Source of the DNA: Roseobacter sp.
Lineage (GTDB): Bacteria > Pseudomonadota > Alphaproteobacteria > Rhodobacterales > Rhodobacteraceae
Assembly: GCA_015665415.1 (NCBI GenBank)
Contig: JADFAE010000028.1
Span: 1 to 54,178 of the forward strand
DNA length: 54,178 bases
Direction: 5' to 3'
Positions 34,008 to 42,865 of this stretch are shown one piece after another. The notes beneath the pieces were generated by a model. It made no database searches and was not told the origin of the DNA. It saw only the letters and a program-made list of their open reading frames with translations. A program made the position numbers and the translations under genes. The stretch's first letter is position 1. Every line of letters begins with the position of its first letter.

Positions 34008-35987
34008 TCAGTTCATGGTCTTTGCATAGGCGACAAACGGCGTGAAACTATCAGGATTGGTCATAGAATCCCGGTTGACCACCTGCGCCGGATCCCCTCC
34101 CAGTAGCAGCTTTTTCACCGGAACTTCCAGCTTTTTGCCCGACAGTGTGCGCGGCACTTCCGCCACCTCTATGATATCATCTGGCACAAAACGCGCAGAG
34201 ACCGAGCTGCGGATTGCCGCTTTGATTTTGTCTTTCAACGCTGCATCCAAGCGCCCAGGGGCGCTGAGCACAACAAAAAGAGGCATGAAGCTTTGACGCC
34301 CCAGGAACTCCAGATCCACCACGAGGCTGTCTTGTATCTCCTCAAGGGCCTCAACCGCCTGATAAATCTCGGAAGAGCCCAGGCGTAGCCCGCGCCGGTT
34401 GATGGTTGCATCTGACCGCCCATAGATAACCGAGCTACCCTCTGGTGTAAAAGAGATCCAATCGCCATGACGCCAGATGCCGGGATAGGTGTCAAAATAG
34501 CTTTCATGCAGGCGAGAGCCATCTTTGTCTCCCCAGAAAAACAATGGCATAGAAGGCAAAGGTTCAGTGCAGACCAACTCTCCCACTTCGCCAACCAGAA
34601 CATTTCCCTCGGGGTCAAAGGCCCGCACCGCATTGCCCAGCATTGGCGCCTGCATTTCTCCGGCGCGCACAGGCAGCATGACATTGCCGCCGACAAATGC
34701 GCCGCAAAAGTCAGTCCCCCCGGACACCGGAGCCAACCAGATATCAGACTTTACTGACCTGTAGACCCAGTCGTAACCATCTGATGTCATGGGTGATCCT
34801 GTGGCACCAAGCGAGACCAATGCGCCCAGATCAACATCCGCACCGGGCTCAATTCCGGATTTGGCACAAGCGGTAAAAAAGGCAGCCCCAGCCCCGAAAT
34901 AGCTGATTTCCTCGGCGGCAATCCTGCGCCAGACATCCATCATGTCCGGATGGTTGGCAGCGCGATCATACAGGAGCACAGTTGCACCCTGGCCCAAGGC
35001 CACCATCTGCAGATTCCACATCACCCATCCGGAGGAGGTCAACCAACAAAACCGACTTTGGGCGTCCAGATCCTGATGCAGGGATTGCTTGCAGCCTTCC
35101 AGCAGAATGCCACCATGACCGTGCACAATGGGCTTTGGGTTGCCTGTGGTGCCCGAGGAATAGACGATCCAGAGCGGGTGATCAAAATCGACCTGTGCAA
35201 AGGTCAGAATAGCTGGGCGGTCCTGCAGGGATTCCCAGGCAACAGCCCCGGTCTGCGTCTCGGTCTGAATCTCGGTGCTCTGAGTACCGACCGCAATATG
35301 GTGCAAAAGGCTGGGCAAGCCACCCACAACCTCTGCAACCTCAGCCCTGCGGCTGACTTCTTTGCCCGCGTGGAGATAGTTGTCCTGATAGATCAATACT
35401 TTGGGTTTAATCTGTTGGAACCGATCCAGGATCGCCACATGCCCCATATCAGGCGCGCACAGAGACCAGATCGCCCCAAGACTGGTGACGGCGAGGCAGG
35501 CAATGATCGCATTTTCGGTATTGGGCAAGATGGCTACGACGCGATCGCCCTGCCCAACCCCCATATCCCGCAAATGCGCTGCCAGACTGGCCACGCGATC
35601 ACGCAGCTCCTGCCAGGTCAACTCCCTGCGACCAAAGGTTTCAGAATGCACCACAAGCGCTTGTTTTTGTGGATTCTTCACGCCACCTGCGAGGATGTAT
35701 TCAGCCCAGTTCAGCTTGGCTCCTGGAAACCACTCTGCGCCCGGCATAGATCGCTTGGCCAGAACCGCGCTGGCAGGAGAGGAGAACTCTATATCAAAAA
35801 AATCGCAGATCGACTGCCAGAATGCATCCAGATCGGTGACACTCCACTCCCACAGGTCATTATAGCTATCGAAGCGAAGCCCGTGATGCTCCGCCAGCCA
35901 GCCTTGATAGGCGGCAAGACGGCTGTTGTTGGACCGGGCCGCGCTTGGTGTCCAAAGAATGGGGTTGGCTGACATAGTTTCGCTCAT
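34008..35987 (-). CDS. Acetoacetyl-CoA synthetase
   Basis: A 659-residue ANL-family acid:CoA ligase of acetoacetyl-CoA synthetase length and layout. The ATP loop is IVYSSGTTGNPKPIVHGHGG, followed by TSSGWVMWN; the hinge region reads INRRGLRLGSSEIY, and the acyl-adenylating lysine is in RTLSGKKLEVPVKK. The N-terminal ACAS_N-type domain (WSVTDLDAFWQSICDFF) is also present. It activates acetoacetate or a related short keto acid to the CoA ester. The start overlaps the upstream hydrolase stop by four bases (ATGA). Confidence 0.9.
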   Translation of the reverse strand: MSETMSANPILWTPSAARSNNSRLAAYQGWLAEHHGLRFDSYNDLWEWSVTDLDAFWQSICDFFDIEFSSPASAVLAKRSMPGAEWFPGAKLNWAEYILAGGVKNPQKQALVVHSETFGRRELTWQELRDRVASLAAHLRDMGVGQGDRVVAILPNTENAIIACLAVTSLGAIWSLCAPDMGHVAILDRFQQIKPKVLIYQDNYLHAGKEVSRRAEVAEVVGGLPSLLHHIAVGTQSTEIQTETQTGAVAWESLQDRPAILTFAQVDFDHPLWIVYSSGTTGNPKPIVHGHGGILLEGCKQSLHQDLDAQSRFCWLTSSGWVMWNLQMVALGQGATVLLYDRAANHPDMMDVWRRIAAEEISYFGAGAAFFTACAKSGIEPGADVDLGALVSLGATGSPMTSDGYDWVYRSVKSDIWLAPVSGGTDFCGAFVGGNVMLPVRAGEMQAPMLGNAVRAFDPEGNVLVGEVGELVCTEPLPSMPLFFWGDKDGSRLHESYFDTYPGIWRHGDWISFTPEGSSVIYGRSDATINRRGLRLGSSEIYQAVEALEEIQDSLVVDLEFLGRQSFMPLFVVLSAPGRLDAALKDKIKAAIRSSVSARFVPDDIIEVAEVPRTLSGKKLEVPVKKLLLGGDPAQVVNRDSMTNPDSFTPFVAYAKTMN

Positions 35988-37204
35988 TGGAGGATGGCTC
36001 CGTGCACCAGTGCCTTAAGCTCGGCTCGCGAAGGATAGGAACTTGAAGGGGACAACTGGGTCAAAAAAACCACCGAGAGATCCAGAACCGGATCAACCCA
36101 AAAGAAGGTCGAGGCCATACCACCCCAACTGAAATCCCCAACCGAGCCAGGGCAGCGCGCGCGGGCCGGGTCCAGAACCACCGCCCCCCCAAGCCCGAAT
36201 CCCATCCCTTCCATTGGTTGCTCAGCAAAGCTTTGCGGCCCCATCGAGGCAATATCCCCAGGAAGATGGTTTTTCATCATGAAATCAGCGGTGTAAGGGG
36301 AAATAATAAAGCCATCACCACCCTGCCCCCGGCGGCGCAGCATCTCGGCGAATTTCATGTAGTCGTCAATGGTTCCCACCAGGCCGCCGCCACCAGACAT
36401 CATATCTGCGGTCTCGTAAGGCGAGCCGCCATAGAGATCCGTCAATCGCAAAGTCTCACCGCCGATTGTTGCCGAATTCAACGCCATGGCGTCCCCAGCA
36501 AGCGGCGTATAAAGCGATGCAAAACGATTGCCAGCCTGACGCGGCACCCGAAAGCCGGTCTCTTCCATGCCCAATGGCTGAAAGATCTCCTGGTTAAAGA
36601 ACTCTGCAAGGGTCTGACCTGAAACAACTTCCACCACACGGCCCAGCACGTCGATGCCCACCGAATATTCCCATCTGGCCCCCGGTTGAAACGCCAGCGG
36701 ATACGTGGCGAGACGAGTGACCATCTGGGCCAACACCCCTTGATTGGGTTTGAACAGCAAATCCTCTTGCTGCATGGCCTCGGGGAGGACGCCAGGGTTG
36801 AATGGGTAACTCAATCCAGATGTATGGGTCAAAAGCTCGTGCAAGCTGGGTGCGCGTGACAGTTCCGTCTGATCAATCGCGCTGGCCCCAGGGATCAAGG
36901 CCTGCATCTCGCTGAACTCTGGAATAAACTCCGACACCGGTGCATCCAGATGAAACAAGCCTTTTTCGGCCAGCATCATCACAGCAACAGAGGTCACAGG
37001 CTTGGTCATCGAATAGAGCCGGACCAGTGTATCGCGACTAAAGTCCAGGTTTTCCTCAACATTGCGCCGTCCGGCCGCATGAAAATACTGCTCTTGCCCT
37101 GCCCGCTTGATCAAGAGCGAGCTACCTGCATATTTTCTTTTATCCACATAACTTTGCTGCCAGTTTTTCAGGTTTTCAAGCCGAGTAGTATCCATTGCGC
37201 ACAT
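35984..37204 (-). CDS. Beta-lactamase-like serine hydrolase (class VIII esterase type)
   Basis: A protein of up to 406 residues with the class C beta-lactamase/penicillin-binding fold. The nucleophile motif SxxK is SMTKP in RLYSMTKPVTSVAVMMLAEKG; the tyrosine motif is YSVG in WEYSVGIDVLGRVVE. No signal peptide is visible, so it is cytoplasmic and more likely an esterase, lactonase or amidase than a wall enzyme. ATG 37195 has a better ribosome-binding site (AGGATG upstream) than 37204. It is translationally coupled to the acetoacetyl-CoA synthetase gene, hinting at hydrolysis of an ester or lactone feeding the pathway. Confidence 0.85.
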   Translation of the reverse strand: MCAMDTTRLENLKNWQQSYVDKRKYAGSSLLIKRAGQEQYFHAAGRRNVEENLDFSRDTLVRLYSMTKPVTSVAVMMLAEKGLFHLDAPVSEFIPEFSEMQALIPGASAIDQTELSRAPSLHELLTHTSGLSYPFNPGVLPEAMQQEDLLFKPNQGVLAQMVTRLATYPLAFQPGARWEYSVGIDVLGRVVEVVSGQTLAEFFNQEIFQPLGMEETGFRVPRQAGNRFASLYTPLAGDAMALNSATIGGETLRLTDLYGGSPYETADMMSGGGGLVGTIDDYMKFAEMLRRRGQGGDGFIISPYTADFMMKNHLPGDIASMGPQSFAEQPMEGMGFGLGGAVVLDPARARCPGSVGDFSWGGMASTFFWVDPVLDLSVVFLTQLSPSSSYPSRAELKALVHGAILQ

Positions 37205-37219
37205 CCTGTTGCCCCTATG

Positions 37220-37990
37220 TCAGGACTTTCCCTGGTCAATCATCCGCTGCATTGCGGATTTGGTTTGCGAGTTGAACCACCCATCAGCTGGCGCATTGCC
37301 GCCCACAGCGATGGCCGCCTCGATCCGCGCGATCACCTCGCCCCTAAGCTGTCTCTTGATCGAGGCATAGGCAAGGGAGGGCAATTCAGCCAGTTTTCGA
37401 GCCTCAGAAAGGGAATAGGCAAATAGATCCTCCTGGTCCTCGGCGATGATATCGACAAAACCGAAATTACGGGCGGCGATCGGTCCAACCGGCTGTCCCG
37501 TCAACATCAAACGGCGCTGGGTATTGCTGTCCAATGTGGCTTTGGCGATCTCCAACGGGCCAACGGGAAAATCTGCACCAACCCGGACCTCTGCCAATCC
37601 AAAGGACGATTTCGACAGGGCAACACGACGATCACTGGCCAGGACAAAGAACAATCCCCCCGCAATCGCCGCCCCGCCGACGCAGGCAACAACGGGTTTG
37701 GGACAGGCATAAAGCGCCAGAAAGCCTTCGTTCAACCCGCGTACAATTGCCTGTTGCTGCTCCAGATCGAAATCCTGCGCTTCCTTGAGATCAAGTCCTG
37801 CGGAAAACACCTTGAAAGGGCTGGTCAAAATGATTGCCCGGACTTCATCGTCCTGGCCAATACGGGTGATCTCATCGGCAAACTCCATCAGGAATTTGGC
37901 ACTCAGGGCGTTGACCGGGGCCCGCCCCAGCTGCAACTCGATGATGCCATCACCATGCGCGCGAATGCTGAGGCTCTGTTTTTCTGCCAT
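37220..37990 (-). CDS. Enoyl-CoA hydratase/isomerase family protein
   Basis: A 256-residue crotonase-fold protein. AGLDLKEA and the oxyanion-hole block CVGGAAIAGGLFFVLASDRRVAL are clear; SSFGLAEVRVGADFPVG carries a glutamate at the first catalytic position, while the second position is less clear, so it may be an isomerase or hydrolase of the superfamily instead of a true hydratase. ATG 37990 has AAAGGAGAGAG; the longer in-frame start at 38059 lacks support. It begins after a 187-base gap from the kinase gene, so it may have its own promoter. Confidence 0.85.
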   Translation of the reverse strand: MAEKQSLSIRAHGDGIIELQLGRAPVNALSAKFLMEFADEITRIGQDDEVRAIILTSPFKVFSAGLDLKEAQDFDLEQQQAIVRGLNEGFLALYACPKPVVACVGGAAIAGGLFFVLASDRRVALSKSSFGLAEVRVGADFPVGPLEIAKATLDSNTQRRLMLTGQPVGPIAARNFGFVDIIAEDQEDLFAYSLSEARKLAELPSLAYASIKRQLRGEVIARIEAAIAVGGNAPADGWFNSQTKSAMQRMIDQGKS

Positions 37991-38177
37991 CAACTCTCTC
38001 CTTTGGTCGCCCCCGCTGATAGGGGCCTTGATATGCATAATGCGCTGCCCAAACCGCATTGGTCGAGTGCTAACAGCTACGTAGAACCACGCATAACAGC
38101 AGCGCCAAGAGCGGCACTACTTCAAATTGGTGAAGAAATCGCGCTAGGCCCACCCCAAACCTCGTCCAGAGAAATGG
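37991..38177. other. Gap inside the acyl-CoA cluster
   Basis: A 187-base spacer between the enoyl-CoA hydratase gene and the kinase gene, the only wide gap in the leftward run from 44041 to 33105. It probably holds a promoter for the distal half. No operator could be identified. Confidence 0.4.
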
Positions 38178-39206
38178 TTATTTTCCAAGGGCCTGCAACC
38201 CGCTGCGCGCAAAGTGAGAGACAAAGCCCCCTAGTTTGATGGCCCGCTGCGGATTGGAGGCATTGCCATCAAGCGCGCGTTTCAGAACGCCCTGCAGAAT
38301 GGCTCCCATGCGAAAGAAACTGAAGGAGAGATAAAAGCCAAAGCCGTCAATTCCAGCAAGCCCGCGACGCTGACAATAGGCATCAATAAAGGCTTGATCC
38401 GAGGGCAGCCCCAGTTTTGTGCGGTCAATTCCAGCCAGACCTCGCCCTTCCGCGCCTGGTGGCATCTGCCACTGCATGATCACCCCTGCGAGATCCGCAA
38501 AGGGATGGCCGGTGGTCGACAGCTCCCAGTCCAAAATGGCCCGACACTCCGTGCCTTGGGAGGCAAAGATCATGTTATCAATGCGGTAGTCACCATGGAC
38601 CAACCCACGCTGGCCATCATCCGCTGGCATTGCGGCTCCAAGTGCCTGGATCAACTCATCCATCTCCGGGATGGCCTCGGTCTCTGAGGCACGATATTGC
38701 TTGGTCCAACGTGCCAATTGCCGTTCAAAGTAATTTCCCGGTGGCCCATAGTCCGACAAACCAACCCCATCAATGTCCACCTGGTGCAGGCAGGCCAAAA
38801 CCCGGTTCATTTCGTCCATCACGCCGGCGCGGGTCTCATTGTCCAGATCCGGCATCGACGGATCGGTAATATTGCGCCCGACGACATGATCCATCACGTA
38901 AAAGGCAGAGCCCAGAACATCATCGTCTTCGCAAAGAAGATGCATTTTTGCGACCGGAACATCGCTACCCGCCAGCGCCTTTTGAACCCGAAACTCGCGG
39001 TCCACCGCATGGGCCGATTTTAGCAGCACACCCGGCGGTTTGCGCCGCAGCACATAATTGCCCGCAGAGGTCTTGAGCATAAAGGTCGGATTGGATTGCC
39101 CGGTGTCAAACTTCTGCACCTCAAAGGCGGTGTCAAATCCGGGAAGTCGCCCACTCAGATAGGCACCAACGGCCTGTTGATCCAGGCTCTGGGTCGTGTC
39201 ACTCAT
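38178..39206 (-). CDS. APH-type kinase of the ACAD10/11-LvaA group
   Basis: A 342-residue aminoglycoside phosphotransferase-like kinase. The catalytic loop is LVHGDYRIDNMIF and the metal-binding DWE block AILDWELSTTGHPFADLAGV; the N-lobe lysine lies in NYVLRRKPPG. This subtype is linked to acyl-CoA dehydrogenases, as in the N-terminal part of mammalian ACAD11/ACAD10 and in LvaA of Pseudomonas levulinate catabolism, where the 4-hydroxyl of a 4-hydroxyacyl-CoA is phosphorylated. Two acyl-CoA dehydrogenase genes and an SDR gene lie upstream in the same run. The substrate is inferred from family and context. Confidence 0.85.
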   Translation of the reverse strand: MSDTTQSLDQQAVGAYLSGRLPGFDTAFEVQKFDTGQSNPTFMLKTSAGNYVLRRKPPGVLLKSAHAVDREFRVQKALAGSDVPVAKMHLLCEDDDVLGSAFYVMDHVVGRNITDPSMPDLDNETRAGVMDEMNRVLACLHQVDIDGVGLSDYGPPGNYFERQLARWTKQYRASETEAIPEMDELIQALGAAMPADDGQRGLVHGDYRIDNMIFASQGTECRAILDWELSTTGHPFADLAGVIMQWQMPPGAEGRGLAGIDRTKLGLPSDQAFIDAYCQRRGLAGIDGFGFYLSFSFFRMGAILQGVLKRALDGNASNPQRAIKLGGFVSHFARSGLQALGK

Positions 39207-39218
39207 CCTCTTCTCCCC

Positions 39219-39869
39219 TCAGCTATAGGTCATGAGAGCCGCACGGTCCTGATTATGAAAATGCGGCACAGAATTGAATTCATGGAGAAAAAACTTCTCC
39301 TTTGAGAACACGAAACGGCTGGTTGAGGTGTTCTTGATTTGCAGGTTCAAGGCAATCATCTGATCATTTGGCAGCCGCAGGCAGGATGCGACCAAACGGG
39401 CAATTGCCCCTCCTGAACTGACCACCAAGACCCGGTCTCTGCCCTGTTCCACCGCATGACAACGGGCCTGCTCTACCCGGCTGCAAAACTGCTGCCAGCT
39501 TTCGCGTGCCGCAGGAATGCCCCCCAACTGCCATTCGGCAAGGGTTTCACGTAGCGCGCGAAAATGGGTCTTGCGATCCGTGATCACCTCAGATGGGGCT
39601 GTGCCACCATAACGGCTGTGCAAGAGGTCATGGAAATCATATTCGTTCCAGCCCGGATGCTCGAGCGGCGCGGCGTCAAAGCCGATTTCGGCAAGGGTCT
39701 GTTTCTGCCGCTGCAAGCTGCCGGTGATCACCCTGTCCGGGATCCAGTCGAGCGCCCGCAGGGTCTTGCCCAGGGCACGCGACTGCTGTCGCCCCAGATC
39801 ACTCAGATCATCATAGTTTGCGGCCCCAAAAGAAGCCTGCCCGTGGCGTACAACCAACAGCTCAGCCAT
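39219..39869 (-). CDS. Histidine phosphatase family protein
   Basis: A 216-residue phosphoglycerate-mutase-like phosphatase. The catalytic RHG is in VVRHGQASFG at the N-terminus and the second histidine is replaced in position by the block VLVVSSGGAIARL, where most members read SHG; here it is SSG, so the usual second catalytic histidine is missing. It lies 12 bases before the kinase gene and three bases after the monooxygenase gene. Its position beside a kinase suggests a phosphorylated intermediate as ligand, but the loss of the histidine may mean weak activity or another role. Confidence 0.8.
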   Translation of the reverse strand: MAELLVVRHGQASFGAANYDDLSDLGRQQSRALGKTLRALDWIPDRVITGSLQRQKQTLAEIGFDAAPLEHPGWNEYDFHDLLHSRYGGTAPSEVITDRKTHFRALRETLAEWQLGGIPAARESWQQFCSRVEQARCHAVEQGRDRVLVVSSGGAIARLVASCLRLPNDQMIALNLQIKNTSTSRFVFSKEKFFLHEFNSVPHFHNQDRAALMTYS

Positions 39870-39872
39870 GGA

Positions 39873-40889
39873 TCAGGACTTGAACTCATGCGCCAGGCGG
39901 TTGCCCGCAGCGTGATATTCCTGAGCGATACGATCCACCAGCTCCCCGGCGGAACAGACAGCCTTGACATCGCCGATGCCTTGACCCGCCCCCCAGATTT
40001 CTTTCCAGGCCTTTGGCTTGGACGACCCGGAGCCAAAATTCATCGAAGAGGAATCCGCCGATGCCAGATTGTCTGGGTCCAGGCCCGCATTTTCCACTGA
40101 ACCCTTGAGATAGTTCCCAGAAACACCTGTAAACAAAGAGGAGTATACGATATCTTCCGCGCCGCTTTCGACGATCATATCCTTATAGCCTTGCTGCGCA
40201 TTGGCCTCGTGGGTGGCGATAAAGGGCGACCCCGCATAGCCAAAATCAGCCCCCAAGGCCCGCGCTGCCAGCAGGGATTCACCGCTGGCAATGGCACCAG
40301 AGAGCGCCAAAGGGCCCTCAAACCAGCTGCGGATTTCACGGATCAGGGCAAAGGGAGACTGCACCCCAGCGTGGCCACCTGCGCCAGTCGCAACCGCAAT
40401 CAAGCCATCAGCCCCCTTGTCGATGGCTTTTTTGGCAAAGGTATTGTTGATCACATCATGCAGCACGATGCCGCCGCAGTCATGGGCGGCCTCATTGACC
40501 TCGACACGGGCCCCCAGGGAGGTGATCCAGATCGGAACTTTCCAGCGGTTGCAGATCTCCAAATCCCGTTCCAACCGGGCGTTGGAGCGATGCACAATCT
40601 GGTTCACCGCAAAAGGCGCAGCCGGACGGTCAGGGTTTTCCTGGTTGTGCCGGTCCAGCTCTTCGGTGATCTGTTTGAGCCAGGCCTCCAGCAGTACCGG
40701 ATCGCCCTCAGCCTCGCGCGCGTTGAGCGCAGGAAAGGAGCCGACGATGCCGGCCTTGCACTGGGCGATCACCAACTCTGGTACGGAAATGATGAACAGG
40801 GGCGAGCCAATCAGCGGAATGCGCAATCCCTGCAAAGCCTTTGGCAGGTGGGCTTGATCTGAGGACATCAGGTTATCTTTCATTTTCAA
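39873..40889 (-). CDS. Nitronate monooxygenase family FMN protein
   Basis: A 338-residue TIM-barrel flavoprotein of the 2-nitropropane dioxygenase family. Conserved stretches are IPLIGSPLFIISVPELV near residue 24, FAVNQIVHRSN, the glycine-rich phosphate site GLIAVATGAGGHAG, and the histidine within it. LGADFGYAGSPFIATHEANA near residue 215 is also typical. Many members act as enoyl reductases or oxidases of unknown substrates in acyl-CoA clusters, so the nitronate label is a family name only. It sits between an SDR and a histidine phosphatase gene with short spacers. Confidence 0.85.
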   Translation of the reverse strand: MKMKDNLMSSDQAHLPKALQGLRIPLIGSPLFIISVPELVIAQCKAGIVGSFPALNAREAEGDPVLLEAWLKQITEELDRHNQENPDRPAAPFAVNQIVHRSNARLERDLEICNRWKVPIWITSLGARVEVNEAAHDCGGIVLHDVINNTFAKKAIDKGADGLIAVATGAGGHAGVQSPFALIREIRSWFEGPLALSGAIASGESLLAARALGADFGYAGSPFIATHEANAQQGYKDMIVESGAEDIVYSSLFTGVSGNYLKGSVENAGLDPDNLASADSSSMNFGSGSSKPKAWKEIWGAGQGIGDVKAVCSAGELVDRIAQEYHAAGNRLAHEFKS

Positions 40890-40915
40890 CTCCTTGCTGC
40901 CCCTGAGGGACAGGT

Positions 40916-41731
40916 TTACTCCATCGCGCTGGCAAAGATATTCTGCCCGGACATGACATTGATCCCACCAGAGATCGGTACTACGGATCCGGTCACATAG
41001 GCCCCGCCCTTGCCACTGAGGAACAAGACAGAGCCTGCTATGTCTTCGTAGCGACCAACCCGGCCCAGGGGCACATCCTTGCCGACCTTTTCGCGCATTG
41101 TCTCATCATGTGTCGCAAAGGCGGTCATACGCGAGACAAAAGGACCAGGTGCAAGGGCATTTACCGTAACGTTCTTATGCGCCAGCTCCTTGGCGAGGAT
41201 CTTTGACAGGTGAATGACGGCCGCCTTGGACGCGGAATAGCTGTAGGCGCCATCTCCCATCGGAATTTCGCCCATGACAGATCCGACGTTGATCACCCGT
41301 GCCGGATCTCCCGGTGCCGCACTCTTGATCAACATAGGCAACAGCCGCCGAGTGAGATCAAACACAGCGGTCACATTGACAGACATGACCTTTTCCCAGG
41401 CTTCATAGGGGAAATCCTTCATTTCAGCCCCCCATGTCACGCCCGAGTTATTCATCAATATATCAAGCTGTTGTGTTCGATGCTTGATTTCAGAAACCAG
41501 GGTTTCAATCCCGGCCTCGCTGCCGATATCGCCACCAAATCCTTCTGCGGTACCAAGCGCATCCAGCGCGTTCAACTCTTGTGCGACTGCGGCGCAGGCC
41601 TCGCCCTTGCGCGAGGCGATCAACACCCGTGCCCCGGCCCGCACCATGGCCTCAGCCGCCATCCGACCAATGCCGGTAGCCCCGCCCGTGATCAGTGCGG
41701 TCTTGCCCTCCAGTGAAAACAGATCCTGCAT
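40916..41731 (-). CDS. Short-chain dehydrogenase/reductase (second copy in cluster)
   Basis: A 271-residue classical SDR from ATG 41731, which has GGGGAGA at good spacing. Cofactor site ITGGATGIGRMA, then MNNSGVTW, the serine in VINVGSVMGE, and the catalytic pair in YSYSASKAAV. SRKG after beta-2 (LIASRKGEA) suggests NADP preference. It lies 13 bases downstream of an acyl-CoA dehydrogenase gene. In levulinate-type pathways an SDR reduces the 4-keto group or oxidises a 3-hydroxy group; here the step is not known. Confidence 0.87.
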   Translation of the reverse strand: MQDLFSLEGKTALITGGATGIGRMAAEAMVRAGARVLIASRKGEACAAVAQELNALDALGTAEGFGGDIGSEAGIETLVSEIKHRTQQLDILMNNSGVTWGAEMKDFPYEAWEKVMSVNVTAVFDLTRRLLPMLIKSAAPGDPARVINVGSVMGEIPMGDGAYSYSASKAAVIHLSKILAKELAHKNVTVNALAPGPFVSRMTAFATHDETMREKVGKDVPLGRVGRYEDIAGSVLFLSGKGGAYVTGSVVPISGGINVMSGQNIFASAME

Positions 41732-41744
41732 CGTTATCTCCCCT

Positions 41745-42860
41745 TCAGAAGCCACGCATCTTGGCAACCACGCCCGCGTGATAGCCGTAGTCCCCCAGCC
41801 ATTCGGCCGCGACCCGTGCGCGTTTCATATAAAATCCCATGTCGAATTCATCGGTCATGCCAATCCCGCCATGCATCTGCACGCCTTCCTGGACCACCTT
41901 TTGCGCCGTCTCCGTTGCCCGCGCCTTGGCGACCGAAACCGCAAGGGTCGCCGATTTGGGGTCTTCATCCAACAAACGCCCGGCGTTCAGAATGGCAGAG
42001 CTTGTCAGCTCAATCTCGCACCACAAATGCGCGGCGCGATGCTGGAGCGCCTGAAAGCTGCCGATGGTGATGCCAAATTGCTTGCGCTCTTTCAGATAGT
42101 CAGTGGTCATGGCAAAGGCTGCCTCTGCCAGGCCGGTGCTTTCGGCCGCAAGCGCCGCCTGCCCGGCCTCAAGCGCAGGCCTCAACAGATCATAGCCGGC
42201 GCCCTCACCCCCAAGCAGGGCATCGCCTGCGACCTCTACCTCTTCAAAGATCAGATCGGCCGCATCACGGCTGTCGATCAGCGTCAGCGGGTCGCGCTGC
42301 AGGCCTTTGGCCCCATTGGCCAGATCAAACAGACACAGCCCCTCTGGCCCCTGAGCCAGCACCAGAACGCGATCGGCGGATCCGCCATCCACCACAAAGC
42401 GTTTGGTGCCGTTCAGCACATAGCCATTGCCCCGTTTTTCAGCCGTCAAGGCAACAGACTCGGGGTCGAACTTGCTGGTTTCATCCAGCGCCAATGCATA
42501 GGTCAGCCCGCCCGCTGCAATCGCCTTCATTTTGGTTGCGCTGGCCTCGTCCTGCAGCTGGCGCAGGACCGTGGCTGCCATAACAGCGGTGCTGAGAAAG
42601 GGGCTGACCGTCAGATTTCGCCCCATCTCCCGGGCCAGAACATGGGCTGCCGCATGCCCCATATCAGCGCCCTCGCAAGCCTCAGGGATCAACACGCCAG
42701 CCCAGCCGGCGGCAGCCATCTCCTGCCAAAGCACCGGATCTGAGGTGGCGCCCCGGTCGCGCATTTCACGCAGACGCGACACCGGTGCAGATTGGGACAG
42801 AAAGCCATTGGCCGCCTCGGACAACAGGATTTCTTCTTCTGTTTTAATGAGTTTAGCCAT
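41745..42860 (-). CDS. Acyl-CoA dehydrogenase, second of a pair
   Basis: A 371-residue flavin acyl-CoA dehydrogenase. Family features are RKQFGITIGSFQALQHRAA (FAD-binding helix region) and the C-terminal QMHGGIGMTDEFDMGFYMKRA. ATG 42860 starts the conserved domain; the frame is open upstream into the preceding gene, which I ignore. It starts five bases after the first acyl-CoA dehydrogenase gene. Unequal paired acyl-CoA dehydrogenases of this kind often form alpha2-beta2 enzymes on bulky or branched acyl-CoAs, as known from steroid degraders; that is inference here. Confidence 0.9.
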   Translation of the reverse strand: MAKLIKTEEEILLSEAANGFLSQSAPVSRLREMRDRGATSDPVLWQEMAAAGWAGVLIPEACEGADMGHAAAHVLAREMGRNLTVSPFLSTAVMAATVLRQLQDEASATKMKAIAAGGLTYALALDETSKFDPESVALTAEKRGNGYVLNGTKRFVVDGGSADRVLVLAQGPEGLCLFDLANGAKGLQRDPLTLIDSRDAADLIFEEVEVAGDALLGGEGAGYDLLRPALEAGQAALAAESTGLAEAAFAMTTDYLKERKQFGITIGSFQALQHRAAHLWCEIELTSSAILNAGRLLDEDPKSATLAVSVAKARATETAQKVVQEGVQMHGGIGMTDEFDMGFYMKRARVAAEWLGDYGYHAGVVAKMRGF

Positions 42861-42865
42861 TTTTC

